Shown here: piece after piece, positions 1 through 10,742 of the stretch
Position numbering within the stretch: the stretch's first letter is position 1
How the letters are laid out: each line of letters opens with the position of its first letter
Assembly: GCA_030620095.1 (NCBI GenBank)
Contig: JAUTXW010001345.1
Span: 1,635,001 to 1,699,000 of the forward strand
Length of the DNA: 64,000 nucleotides
DNA from: Kuschelorhynchus macadamiae
Lineage: Eukaryota > Arthropoda > Insecta > Coleoptera > Curculionidae
Direction of reading: 5' to 3'
The notes under the pieces: generated by a model
What the model was told of the DNA's origin: nothing
Database searches by the model: none
The model's input: only the letters and a program-made list of their open reading frames with translations
Translations under genes and position numbers: made by a program

Positions 1-740
1 GGTCTGGATAATTTTAGCTAACAAATGGAAAAACTGTTTTATTTTTGACTTCATCAAAACTATTATTTTAAATGAAAAGTTTTGCTTATTTTAAAAATAA
101 GATGTATTAAAATATATATGCGATATGATATAGAGGGTACGAAAAAAATAAAAAACAAGAGTTTGCAAACAAAAAAAAACTGAAATTCAAATTTTTGAAA
201 CAACGAAATTAAAGAGCCTGCAAATGCAAGTCAAAAAGCTTTTTTAAATTTTTTTTTGGAATATACGTATTTTTATGGGAACGTTAATGTTGAATTTGCA
301 AACTTATTTTGTCATCAGTAATAAAGAACATAATTTATTTTTTGTAGACTACGTAAATAATGTTGCGAGAAAGAAATAATAATAATATATAAATTAAAAA
401 CTAAAAAAAATTGAAATAAAATTACAGTTTATAATATAAATTATTACCAAATAATTATATGCATATATAATAGTGTTGTAAGTAGTGGAATCTGTACTAG
501 AGAAGTTGTGAGTAAAGATGAATTTACCGATTTTTTTTTCTCTACAAAGTTGGCAATGCTAAATCATGGATGGCCATCTCCAATGTCACGTCTTAAAATT
601 GAAAACCAAAAAATGTTGCCCATGCAATAAAATTGCCACTTTTACGTGCATTGTCACCAACTTGAAAATGTTTAACAGTAAATATGTAATGTTTTTTTAA
701 ATATAGTGCAAAAATAGTATAAAATACTCGTTTTATAAAA
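1..740. other. A+T-rich stretch, no gene seen
   Basis: Only A- and T-rich sequence with homopolymer runs is seen. No ORF, RNA gene or convincing repeat could be supported. Confidence 0.5.
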
Positions 741-911
741 TACAGGGTGAGTCGGGAGGATCGCCCCAAACTCCAGGAGTGTGTTCTATGAAAGATACTG
801 ATTTAAAAAAACTGCTATGTTCTTATTCGATTCTCATTTGTTTTCAACTTACAGCATAAATTAGAATATAAACAAGATCTAACAAATTAACGTTTCAATC
901 ATTAGATTTCA

Positions 912-1935
912 TCATATTAAATGTTCAAAAATGCCCCCATTGAGCTCTAAACATTTTCGGCTTCGTCTACGTAGGGCACCTGTTGCTCTTCTAATTGCCT
1001 CATGCCTTTCTTTAATTTCATCTGCAATATTTCTGATACGCTGAATAAGTGCTTCTCGAGTGTCCACTCTCACTTTGTACACTTCATTTTTTAACCAGCC
1101 CCATAAACAGAAATCGAGTGGAGTGAGGTCAGGAGATCTTGGAGGCCAAATAATAGAACCACCGCGACCAATCCATTGGAAACCTCCCGTCTAAGTGTTG
1201 CCTGACTTGATGTGCGAAATGTGCTGGAGCTCCATCATGCTGGAAGTACATTTGCCGTCTGATGTTTAGGGGAAAATCGTCCAGTAGTCCTTGTAATTCA
1301 TTTTCGAGAAATTCACAATAGTAGTCCCCTGTGAGGCGATTTTCCAAAATAAAAGGGCCAATGACATAACTATCTATCATACCACACTATACGTTTACCG
1401 AAAACCTATGTTGAAAGTTGCTCTCGACTGTTGCATGCGGATTTTCCTCTGACCAGACATGGCAATTGCGACTATTATTAATACCGTCACGAGTAAATGT
1501 TGCTTCGTCCGTGAAAAGTATGCGCGATATAAGATGACGATTATTGTCTATCCACCGACAAAACTCCATACGTTTGGCAAAATCTTCTGGCTGTAGGTGT
1601 TGGAATTTTTGTAAGTGGTAAGGATACAAACCTTGCTCGTGGAGCGTATTTATCACTCTTTTTTGTGGAATGTCCAACTGAGCAGCCATTCTGCGTGAAC
1701 TGATGGTTGCATCTTCTTCTACTAGGTCCAGAATATTTTCTACTTCTTCTAAAGTTTGTTGAGTAGCTCTTTCAGAAGTTGTGTTGGCACTGGGAAGTGT
1801 TCCGCTTTCGCATAGTTTGTTAAAAACTCTCATCAATACTTTCTTATCAGGATGACGTTGAAATGGGAATCGTTGACGGTATTCTTCAGCAGCAGCTGTA
1901 GCATTCCCATTGCAAAAACCATAAACAAATATCAT
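912..1935 (-). pseudogene. DDE transposase pseudogene of the 743-2255 transposon
   Basis: The N-terminus (1935 downwards, MIFVYGFCNGNATAAAEEYR) is the helix-turn-helix seen in DUF4817 proteins. It is followed by the DDE_3 catalytic domain: LFTDEATF carries the first Asp, FQHDGAPAH the second, and the third lies in the WPPRSPDLTPLD motif read from the shifted frame near 1120-1145. Two lesions are visible: a TAG nonsense codon at about 1390, in place of the Trp expected in the VNVWCG motif, and a one-base frameshift near 1180 just after the second Asp. The shifted frame continues to a TGA at 912-914 with a C-terminus (NGGIFEHL) like those of the two related transposases in this window. The gene is dead as read, but only lightly damaged, so the copy is not old. 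Codons upstream of the listed ATG stay open for about 50 nt, so the original start may be a little further out. Confidence 0.88.
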
Positions 1936-1992
1936 ATTCGCATACTCTAAGTGTGAGTAAAAATTCGGGATTTTGGAATATGTTCAACAGCT

Positions 1993-2046
1993 CGAATTCA
2001 AAAATGACACTGACAGGTACGAATTCAAAAATGACACTGACAGGTA
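1993..2046. repeat. 27-bp tandem duplication inside the transposon
   Basis: Two head-to-tail identical copies of a 27-bp unit beginning CGAATTCAAAAATGACACTG lie just upstream of the transposase gene (1993-2019, 2020-2046). A replication slip is the simplest explanation. Confidence 0.85.
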
Positions 2047-2257
2047 TAGTACCAGTAAATGGAACATTAACTTATTTTGATTTCTAAGCACCCTATAATT
2101 ATTATGTTGTATGTATGGAATTATGCTTGAAATCTTATTTTTGTTGTAAGTTGAAAACAAATGAAAATCGAATAAGAACATATGAGTTTTTTTAAATCAG
2201 TATCTTTCATAGAACACACTCCTGGAGTTTGGGGCGATCCTCCCGACTCACCCTGTA

Positions 2258-3389
2258 TATAATAACACTAGTGTTGAAAAGTAAATACTACTGAAGATTC
2301 TTTGTAGCCGTAAGGAAAATAGTGTAAATTACTCGCGTGAAAGTGATCGTTTTTATAACTCGAACCCTTTTTAAATTACTCCTCGTTTGGAAATTCCTCT
2401 TTCAACCCTTGTTATGGAATATACTAGTATATACTCCTGAAATATACCCTCAAATTATCCCTTAGCTTGCGACAAGTCTTAAAATAGCTTTGTATCTACC
2501 AGGTGGTAACAGAGATTTTGTAATTGTTATATCTTGAGAATTTATGTTAATTTATTTTGTGTGTAAAATTTTACTATAGGCTGATTCTTGGCAAGCCATT
2601 CTAATTATTATGTCCGTGGCTGGTCTCGACCATATTTTATCTTACGAGCTGTCTCTGCTTGACCATATCTAACTTCATTATATACCAGAGATTATTTAAA
2701 TTAAGGACAAACCTTTTTATATGCTATCTTCAGAATGTTTATACGGTTGTTTGAATTCTTAATTAATTTGGTAATACTTTTTATCCTTTTCAAAAAGGTT
2801 ATATGTATTAATTTTATTTTAAAAAGTCTACAGATAGATAAATTTTAACAAAATTAATTTTTTATCGCGCTAAATTTAAACTATCCTCGAACTGGTAATT
2901 AACATTGACATATAATTAAAAATCTGGTCGGTATCGTTTAGTATTAATAGATATAAAAATAATAATAAAAGGCTTTTATTTGGTATTTATCTGGGCTGTT
3001 AGTAACAATAAAAGATATCTATATATTTTTTTTAATACTGATAAGGTGCAGTTTAGTTAAAAGCTACTTTACACTAATAAAATATTTTATAACAATATGT
3101 ACCAAGAATTAAATTGGAACCACTGAAACAACGTAAAATTCGTTTGAATAATTCACTTAAATTGTTTCTAAAATTATTTTCATTATTTTGTTTATTTAAT
3201 CATTTGTCATATATTATTCTTAACACGCATTGGCAACGTCAAAATTAAGTATAAATTACACTAAAAACAAACTGGTCAGAACTTATAACCTATTACAAAT
3301 TATATTAACTAACCTAAATAAAAGTTATGAAGCAAATAAAACTCTTTCGAGCAAACAAATTTTTAGCGCTGACTTGAACCTAACCTTGC
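2258..3389. other. No gene seen
   Basis: A+T-rich sequence with no supported coding region, RNA gene or paired repeat on either strand. Confidence 0.45.
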
Positions 3390-4760
3390 CTTGAATTTCG
3401 CTAATTTCTACTGGTAATGCATTATAGACAAGACATCAATGATCCCTTATCAAACAATGCTGTACGATGTGCTGTTATACTAAAATCATTCTTTCCCCTA
3501 GTGTTTAAGTTGTTAAAATAGAAGCCGGTAAATACCAAACAATTGTAAATATAAAAACGGACTTTTAACTTTTTATAAACTCCGCAACATTCTTTTTTGT
3601 GTTATGAAGACTCTAGATGAATGGTTCAGAGAAGATGTATCAACATACTGTAGAAAATAACTGACTGAACACAGACAAAGTAAAAAATACGTATACTGTT
3701 CACATTTACACGGTGTTTGTTAAGTATCGAATTACGTAGCAGGCCACATTCAGTTTTGACAAAAAGGAATTTACCTCATCTGACCAACCCAGATCCCCAT
3801 TCAACAAAATACCCAGAAATTTCGCTGTCGAAGACTCTGATGTTGCATTCTCACATACAGGGATTCAGCGATGATGCTATGCTAGAATAAAATGATTGAT
3901 GTTTTGGAGGTAGTCACAGTGAAGTTATTGTTTTGACACCAATTACACACCGACTGAGCAATGTCTGAAGCCTTTGGGGATAGGGAAGTAATTCCCGGGG
4001 CAGACACAATGCATGAGGTGTCGTCCATGAATTGAACCGGGGAACTTATGTTTATCTCTAAAAAATCCAAGCAATTTATTGACAAGCCCGGGCACCTCAA
4101 AGCAATCTAGGTTATACACAACAGTTCGAAATCAATAAGATAAATAAATACTAAAATCAAAGCATATGGCTGACACCTTTTCACCCCAATCCAAAGTCTG
4201 AAAAATGGTTTTAACAGAAGACTCTTTTGGTAAAAAGCCGTGTGTCCACATAGAATAAGTCAAACTTTAGAAAATAGCAATCTTAAAATGTATCACCTTT
4301 TCAAATAAATTATAAAAATTGGGCAACACAGAAACGGGGCAATAGTTCTTTATGTCCTGCTTATCTCTTTTTTTGTAGATGGGAAGTATTTTGACCATCT
4401 TTAGAAGGTCTGGAAATTAGCCCTTAAGAAAACTTATTAATTATGTAAGCTAAGGGGAAGGACACCGAGTCTGCGACCTCGTTTACAGTCACAGATGGTA
4501 TCTCATCCAACCCTGATGAAAATTTAGAAATAATTAAGGCTATTATACGCCGTATTTCCTCCGGAGTAGTGACTTCCAAGTAGAAGAAATACGGCATAAT
4601 CGGTAGAGTAGGCAATAGTACGCATGCCCTGCACCAGTGCCACAGTTTCAGGATCAGTCACAATTCCTTCCTTGTTCGGAAGTTTAATTTCGTATTCTTT
4701 TCTATTTTTGTTTTAAATATTATTAAACATTTTCCAAAACAGCTTTTGTTTTGTTATTTG
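3390..4760 (-). pseudogene. Decayed non-LTR retrotransposon reverse transcriptase (jockey-like)
   Basis: Reading the minus strand from about 4760 to 3390 and moving between frames, RT landmarks appear in the right order. First comes an upstream stretch with NKEGIVTDPETVA. Then follow SSGLDEIPSVTVNEVADSV (RT fingers), GFLPKESSVKTIF with GEKVSAICFDFS (the first-Asp region of the palm, lacking the usual KAFD), FMDDTSCIVSA (the F-A/M-DD-T catalytic motif) and NWCQNNNFTVTTSKTSIILF. These are followed by AKFLGILLNGDLGWSDEV (thumb) and a C-terminal NTRGKNDFSITAH stretch. Stops and frameshifts are frequent, so this is an old dead copy, truncated at its 5' end. The order of motifs fits the jockey superfamily; the exact clade cannot be fixed by eye. 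Confidence 0.8.
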
Positions 4761-4830
4761 AGTTTACTATTATATTATCTTGGTTTATTGGACAACAGCC
4801 ACAGCAGATAGAAGTTTTTCAGTTTTAAGG

Positions 4831-5400
4831 AGGTAAAAAAGTTTAAAAAAATGTTCCTTAGTAGGCTGGGTCAGGTAAAACAAAACGGCAAATTACGCGT
4901 GATCGGCTGGCGCGTTACTTATTATGTCCGTATAAAAATTGTTATCATTTATGTTTTTAAAATGTGTTTTTTATTGGTTTTTTTCCTGTGTTGTGGCAAA
5001 AATGTTGTTCTTAACTCGCTGGAAAGAAAGAGCACTAACATACTCGCGTGATTTGCGCACTCGGCTTCGTGGAACATAACACTACTATCACAGTTTAAGA
5101 AAGAATATATATAGACTCTGCTAGTATGTTATCTATATGCCACTTGTCGTATACTATTTCGAAGCACGATGGAAGCCGAGAGATAAAAAGGGCTAGCAAT
5201 AGTAAAATTAAAAAAGCACGAAAAATTGATGTCCAGGAAATCATAAATAACATATTTTGCAAAATGAAACCACGCCGAAGGAAAATAATAAATTGGATAT
5301 TAAATAGTGACATGTTTTGTTATCTAACTTAGGTATCTATATATTTTAATAAAACACAATTTAGAACATTTTTAATTTTTAATGGTAAAAAGAGAAGTTC
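4831..5400. other. No gene seen
   Basis: Short open frames on both strands overlap each other and have low-complexity translations without recognisable motifs. Nothing else is supported. Confidence 0.45.
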
Positions 5401-5902
5401 TAAAGCCTGGGTTATAGATTGAAAAAGTTTACGTCTTGAGTCGTCCGTTTGAGCTATGCGTTTACGCTGGTTCTTGGCCCGTCTTATCAACTGAAAGCGC
5501 TTTGCTTCGCCTGTGTAGTATCTTAAGTAATCTTACTTTTATGTTTATATTTATCGCCTTTTTGTGTAACGCAATTTTGTATTTTGTCTTGCTAATTTTT
5601 AAGTTTATATGCGTTTTAATTTGCTGAAAATGGAAAATTAAAATCGCAGTAATGAGGCCTAGTAAAGACTAGGCATTGTGGACATATTAATGTGTGCCGC
5701 AGCGGTAAACTTGTTGAAGAGAATGCGGAAAGAAGGTGGGGATTAAAGTTAAAGATCGCCAACTTTTCGACAGCTAGCGGAAACTCAAACGGATAACGGT
5801 AAAAATATAACCGTACCCATTGTTTTACGTTAAGTAAACTTTAAGTACATCGCAAACGGCAACGCAAGACGCAAACGTTTTCAATCTATCACCCAGGCTT
5901 TA
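5401..5902. mobile_element. MITE with about 50-bp TIRs
   Basis: The left end, beginning TAAAGCCTGGGTTATAGATT, is matched in reverse complement at 5853-5902 (CAATCTATCACCCAGGCTTT). The inverted repeats are about 50 bp with a few mismatches. The interior of about 400 bp has no transposase. Outermost bases read TA at each end, so a TA target duplication with termini AAGCCTGGG is one reading; TAA/TTA, as in PIF/Harbinger elements, is another. Superfamily left open. Confidence 0.75.
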
Positions 5903-6641
5903 AACTTGGCAGCGAAAGTTTGTCAATACTTATTTCTAAGATTTTTCATCAGCTTGACGAAACTGCAATTTTTAAACCAATAAAACGGTTTTTGTGAAAA
6001 TACATTAATTTATGTGGAAAATAAGTATTCTTATTTTGCTAAGTAACTGTCAAACTTAACGTTTTATCTTTTTTTACTTCTTCCCTGGATATTTTTTATG
6101 AAATTATTTCGCTAGAACTTTCCAAATGTTTCAGTTTTTCTTATTATTCCGAAAAAAAAAAAAGCTTTCCATCAGCTTTTCACGTTAGAATCGTAAAAAC
6201 CAAACAAAGACGTAATTTTATTGTATTATTTTTAACTGGCGGCTCTTTGAAACGCGATAGGCCTTCAGAATCCGTTTAGATTTACGACCGAAAGTCGCAC
6301 ACGTGCACATGCACAACACAGCTACTGTCTCCTCTTTATAGCGCTTTCGGTTTCCGAATGGTAATTAAACCAGGTTCCGCTCATTAAAAAACACGGTACG
6401 GCCAAAAAACTTCCTCAAGTCGTAAATTTGGGACGTTGGCTCCTATTATACAATTTGATTAATTTGTCTACATATATAATAATTCGTAATTAACTATCGG
6501 GTATGTGTTTATCTAGTAGTGCATTAGCATCACCTTGTTTCATGTGTTGTGTTGTACTTGACCTGACAAAACTCTGAACATAAAAAAAAAATACCATAGG
6601 ATGTAGTAGGACATAGGGAACGAACTATATTTCTTCAAGCG
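5903..6641. other. No gene seen upstream of tRNA-Val
   Basis: No coding region is supported. A slightly G+C-richer patch lies near 6230-6430. No Pol III upstream element could be identified with confidence. Confidence 0.4.
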
Positions 6642-6714
6642 GTTTCCGTGGTGTAGTGGTTATCACATCCGCCTAACACGCGGAAGGTCCCCGGTTCGAT
6701 CCCGGGCGGAAACA
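6642..6714 (+). tRNA. tRNA-Val (AAC)
   Basis: A complete cloverleaf is visible. The acceptor stem GTTTCCG (6642-6648) pairs with CGGAAAC (6707-6713), with discriminator A at 6714. The anticodon arm is CCGC-CTAACAC-GCGG, giving anticodon AAC for valine. The A box (TGGTGTAGTGG) and B box (GGTTCGATCCC) match the Pol III internal promoter consensus. There is no intron and no encoded CCA. A run of nine T at 6719-6727 is the Pol III terminator. It looks functional. Confidence 0.97.
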
Positions 6715-6718
6715 CTAC

Positions 6719-6727
6719 TTTTTTTTT
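6719..6727 (+). terminator. Pol III terminator of tRNA-Val
   Basis: An uninterrupted run of nine T starts five bases after the tRNA discriminator base. Confidence 0.85.
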
Positions 6728-8061
6728 ACCACATATTCTATATATTCTAACATGAGTCAGATTGTATGTTTATAAAAATTGGATAGATTTCTCTGCGATT
6801 CAAAAGAACTCCGAATTTTTTCGGGTATATTATAATTGTTTATTAAAAAATGGAAGGCAACAACTCTTTTTGGGAGTATATAACGAATTCTATATCGAGA
6901 AAATAGTTTTCTTTGGAAGGCAAATAGTATAGATTATGGGAATAAACAGTGTTTTAGTTATACAATTTTTTTTTACTCTACTTACTTACCTTTCTTGTTA
7001 CTTACAATATGATTAAAGTGATTTTTTATATTTTTTCACTCAGGATTCTATTCGTAATTAATGCCTTATTAACACGAAGAAAAAAATGTTCCTGGTAAAA
7101 GTAAGTTGTTTATTTCGTTAAGATAATGGGAGAGTCAGTACTTTTCTATACTTTATTTTTTTCTGTTTCAATGTTGTTAAAAAATTTAGATACATTTTTA
7201 ACTTTTTCCAAACAACAGCCGTTCTTTTTACTGAATGGCACCCCTTTTTACAAGGTGAACCGCCGCTAGACTAATGAGGTTTCTGTCGATGACTCCGATA
7301 TTCGCTTTAGACCGATTAGGTATACTCCGAATCAGGGCCAATTCATATTTACTGCAGGCCCTAGGCCCTTACTCAATCCGGGCCCCCTAACGAAGTATTT
7401 TCTAAAAACAAAAGTAACATTTCTAAACATAAAAATAAACAGAATAAGGAAACACACATCTAACACTCTAACAATTTAAAAGCTCTTAAACTAAAGAAAT
7501 CTAAAAAGGTCTAAATAGATAAATAAACCGGAAAAACTAATGCATTTATAAATAAAATATAATATGTATTGTTTAAATATTCACAGTTGGACATAGACGT
7601 GGAGTCTATCTGACAAAGGGACCCTAGGCTCGGACCTATCTGGCCTGTTGGAAAAATAGGCCTTGCTTCAGATAGACGATCCATCTAAATATTGGTGGGA
7701 GAGGAATCCGGCAAAGAACATCGAGAGCATAGTTCAACGTTCAATCACAGCCCATATATAAACAAAAACACAGCCTTTGTTCTGGTTAAATTCTATAAAC
7801 GAATTTAATCGGATTTAAAGCATATGTTTGTATTGTTTTTTTAAACAAGTAGACCTAAATCACGCTATTGACAACTCTGAGCCAAATATTGTTGCCTGCG
7901 TGTTAACGTCATCACTTTCCATCCAGGTAAATGTCACTTTTTATCGGGAAAATGCTAGTCAGAAATATGTTAAATAAAAATAATAACCATTTTATTTCAA
8001 TTAGTTAAATAATAAATACATAGGCAGTAAGATGTTCGGTGAGTTTTTTAAAAATAAAAGA
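6728..8061. other. No gene seen between the two tRNAs
   Basis: No coding region is supported. G+C-richer fragments near 7250-7400 and 7590-7680 (GGCCC/GGGCC-rich) could be relics of DNA-transposon ends, but no paired ends were found. Confidence 0.4.
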
Positions 8062-8067
8062 AAAAAG
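8062..8067 (-). terminator. Pol III terminator of tRNA-Gly
   Basis: Six T on the minus strand begin three bases after the tRNA 3' end. Confidence 0.75.
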
Positions 8068-8069
8068 TA

Positions 8070-8140
8070 TGCATCGGCCGGGAATCGAACCCGGGCCGCC
8101 CGCGTGGCAGGCGAGCATTCTACCACTGAACCACCGATGC
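8070..8140 (-). tRNA. tRNA-Gly (GCC)
   Basis: Read on the minus strand, the acceptor stem GCATCGG pairs with CCGATGC, with discriminator A (complement of 8070). The anticodon arm is CTCGC-CTGCCAC-GCGGG, giving anticodon GCC for glycine. The A box (TGGTTCAGTGG) and B box (GGTTCGATTCC) are canonical. There is no intron and no encoded CCA. Just downstream on the minus strand a run of T (complement of 8062-8067) serves as terminator. An 85-codon open frame on the plus strand crosses the tRNA and is meaningless. Confidence 0.97.
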
Positions 8141-9111
8141 TTGATATTTACTTTATTCCTTTCATTTGTTTTGTTCTACCCTATAACCTACTCTGCTTCA
8201 TAATATGTAGTTTTAAGTTTTGTGATATGCAGGCTGTCTATCATCATACTGTTGTGACTTCGAAAACCGTAAGATTTAGAAATTATTAAAGTGGAGCTGT
8301 TAATTAATTCCTGCTTTTAAAAAAAATTCAGGCAGTTTTAAATGTTTTTGCAGCTTTCAAAATTTTTAAAATAATTCTTGAAAATTGCTATTTATACAAG
8401 TTGTTTTTTTTTAAATTATTGAACATATTTAGATATGCTTCTGACAAAAAGATTTTAAAATGCAATTAATTAAACACGAGTATTGATGACACGTGACTTA
8501 CACTGAACATTTTAAAACTGGAAACCAGTGGCGTACACAGGTCTGAGCAAGGGGGCACCTGCTAATTAAGAACGCAAAAATGTTTACGTAAAAAAATTAA
8601 ATAGTTGTATACTCTGGTAAATACATTTGTTGTTTTAATTTGGTATAAGTTATCTTAATACAGATTAGGTACAGGGTGTTCGCAGTTAAATGGACCCCCC
8701 CCTTAACTTTTTAATTTGACGTTTGACAAAAAAATGTCAAATATAAAAGTTTTATAATTCAATGTGAATTTTTTTAAAAACCTCTTTCCATATGTACAGG
8801 GTGTTTCAGAAAGTCTGGGCGTGGTTCAACTTTCCTATTTTAAATACCTACCCCATTTTTTTATTGGATTTTTAAATTCTCCTAAAAATTCCAGACATAT
8901 TTTATATAGCATACCCTACACCTAAATTTAACCCATAAAAAGATATTACCGCCAGATTTTTTCTATTCAAACAACAAAGAATTAACAGGTATTAACAGAA
9001 CTAATCTAATTATTATTATATTAATTATTAATTATTATTATATTAATTATTAATTATTATTATATTAATTATTAATTATTATTATATTATTAATTATTAT
9101 TATATTATTAA

Positions 9112-10244
9112 CTACTGGAATTCCATAAGGTGCTGGAAATGGCCTCCATTCATCTCGACACATAGGCGGTATCCCTTTTTTAATTTATTCAAAGCTTTTA
9201 CTAACCAATTTTGATTCATATTTATAGTGTCTATACCATTTTGTATTTGTTCTTTTAATAAATTAACATTGGTAAGGCCCCCCAAGTAAATGTAATTTTT
9301 TAAATATCCCCATAAAAATGTGTCTAGCGGAGTTAGATCGGGACTATTTGGAGGCCACTTAATTGTCCCATGTTTTCCAATCCACGTTCCATACTGTCCA
9401 TTTAAATAGGTTGTTACCATCCTTACGTTGTGGGGTGGTGCCCCATCTTGCTGAAAAATTACCTCTTGTGCTTCATTCAATGGTAATTCATCGATAAGAT
9501 TCTCAATATCGTTATTAAGCATATCAAAGTATGCATTTCCAGTAAGTGAATGGCCAATAAATATAGGCCCAAGAACTCTATTGTTCTTTATGCCACACCA
9601 TACATTTACAGATTGGCGACCTGAATGCTTTATTTCAAAAAACCTTTCGGGATTATTAGTGGACCAATGATGTAAATTTTTCTTATTTGGAACACCTGCG
9701 GTGCTAAAGTTAGATTCGTCGCTCCACAATACTTTATAAAAAAATGTTGGGTCCCGTTCAAGTTCTTCTAACATTCTTCTGCAGAAATATAAGCGTTCTC
9801 GTTGGTTAGCTTCTGTTAAATATTGGACTTTTGTCAGTTTAAATGGGTGCCACTTATATTTTTTTAATGTTTTGTGAATTTTGCCAACACTTTTGTGGAA
9901 CTCTTTCGCACAATCTCTTATCGAATTAGCAGGGTGTTCTAGACAGAATAAAATAATTTTGATAATAATAATAATAAGCTGGAGCTAAACAGATAAAAAT
10001 ACATACCTTGAAAATATAAAAGGTAATCTAATTCTTCGTCTTCGTTCATATTTACAGTCCTTTTTCGTCTTTTTAAAGACTTGGAAGTCCCAAATAGTTC
10101 ATAAATACGTTTAAACGTATTTAAAGCCGGCGCGCGTCTATCGCCATGAAGAACTATATATTCTCGTCTTGCCATATATTTGTTTTTATTGTTCTTAATA
10201 TATAAAGACACAATTTCAAATTTTTCTTCTTCCAAATAAACCAT
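9112..10244 (-). CDS. DD35D transposase (DUF4817 HTH + DDE_3), two exons, intact
   Basis: Exon 1 is 10244-10007 and exon 2 is 9938-9112, giving 354 residues with no internal stop. The start is the first ATG (MVYLEEEKFEIV), nine codons inside the open frame. Exon 1 encodes the N-terminal helix-turn-helix (KYMARREYIVLHGDRRAP). Exon 2 continues through EHPANSIRDCAKEF, a second DNA-binding region, and then the catalytic domain: D153 in LWSDESNF, D244 in FQQDGAPPH and D280 in WPPNSPDLTPLD. There are 35 residues between the second and third Asp. VNVWCGI, typical of the family, lies between the first two. It would bind the element's TIRs and cut and paste at TA. Length and Asp spacing match the transposase at 39833-40915 exactly (91 and 36), though sequence identity is only moderate. 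The intron assignment is inferred from splice sites and reading frame. Confidence 0.9.
9939..10006 (-). other. 68-nt GT-AG intron in the transposase gene
   Basis: On the minus strand the donor CAAG|GTATGT lies at 10007/10006 and the acceptor TTCTGTCTAG|AAC at 9939/9938. Removing the 68 nt joins two open frames in phase and restores family-like sequence across the joint. The intron contains in-frame stops, so unspliced RNA would give only a truncated HTH protein of about 100 residues. Confidence 0.85.
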
Positions 10245-10742
10245 GTTTAAAGTTTTAACGTTTTTTGACAAATTGTCTTTTTATTTACTATATTGGTTTC
10301 CAAGGATATGAAATGATACCACCATACGCTATTTTTCACGTATAATTTAAAATACGCGTCACAAGTAAATGAGAATTTTCTGACAGTAATATCTTTTTAT
10401 GGGTTAAATTTAGCTGTAGGGTATACTATATAAAATATGTCTGGAATTTTTAGGAGAATTTAAAAATCCAATAAAAAAATGGGGTAGGTATTTAAAATAG
10501 GAAAGTTGAACCACGCCCAGACTTTCTGAAACACCCTGTACATATGGAAAGAGGTTTTTAAAAAAATTCACATTGAATTATAAAACTTTTATATTTGACA
10601 TTTTTTTGTCAAACGTCAAATTAAAAAGTTAAGGGGGGGGTCCATTTAACTGCGAACACCCTGTACATTTTAAATCCTTATAGTTTTATTTTCAAGACTT
10701 GTTCCTCCCAAAGTTGTTTCTGGGTACGCCACTGCTAGAAAG

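Larger units (their letters stand above)
743..2255 (-). mobile_element. Tc1/mariner-superfamily transposon (DUF4817 type), 111-bp TIRs, broken
   Basis: The element begins CAGGGTGAGTCGGG at 743 and ends with its reverse complement at 2255. The terminal inverted repeats are 111 bp (743-853 and 2145-2255) and differ at only a few positions. It is flanked by TA on both sides (741-742, 2256-2257), the target duplication of Tc1/mariner elements. Its transposase gene is on the minus strand and is interrupted. It shares the CAGGGTG terminus and protein type with the elements at 8797-10538 and 39389-41580, but the rest of the TIR differs, so it is a separate family. Confidence 0.93.
8797..10538 (-). 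mobile_element. DUF4817-type Tc1/mariner transposon with 153-bp TIRs, apparently intact
   Basis: The ends CAGGGTGTTTCAGAAAGTCT (8797) and its complement (to 10538) open inverted repeats of about 153 bp (8797-8949, 10386-10538) with very few mismatches. TA duplications sit at 8795-8796 and 10539-10540. The minus-strand transposase is open across two exons. High TIR identity, an open gene and insertion inside a perfect palindrome all point to a young, possibly active copy. A microsatellite-like TTATTATTA/TAATTA tract lies at about 9010-9105, just after the gene. Confidence 0.93.
8672..10663. mobile_element. Perfect palindromic MITE (124-bp arms), middle layer of the nest
   Basis: The left arm 8672-8796 and right arm 10539-10663 are exact reverse complements by eye, beginning CAGGGTGTTCGCAGTTAAAT. 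TA flanks both sides (8670-8671, 10664-10665). Without the inner transposon the element is about 248 bp, a near-perfect hairpin whose dyad is CATATG-TA-CATATG. The inner transposon occupies exactly that central TA. The CAGGGTG terminus and TA target suggest it is mobilised by a transposase of the DUF4817 type found inside it, but that is inference. Confidence 0.88.
8526..10734. mobile_element. hAT-like MITE, outermost layer of a three-level nest
   Basis: CAGTGGCGTACACAGG at 8526 is mirrored by GGGTACGCCACTG ending at 10734. The CAGTGGCGTA terminus is common in hAT elements. The flanking 8-mers (8518-8525 CTGGAAAC, 10735-10742 CTAGAAAG) agree at six of eight positions, as expected for an aged hAT target duplication. 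Removing the nested insertion at 8672-10663 leaves only about 215 bp, so this was a short non-autonomous element. Confidence 0.65.

Noticed and set aside
8032..8289. 85-codon plus-strand ORF
   Set aside because: It runs through the tRNA-Gly gene on the other strand and has no domain.
9010..9105. TTATTATTA/TAATTAATT tract as a possible element boundary
   Set aside because: It lies inside the TIR-defined transposon just after the gene, so it is a simple-sequence tract and not an end.
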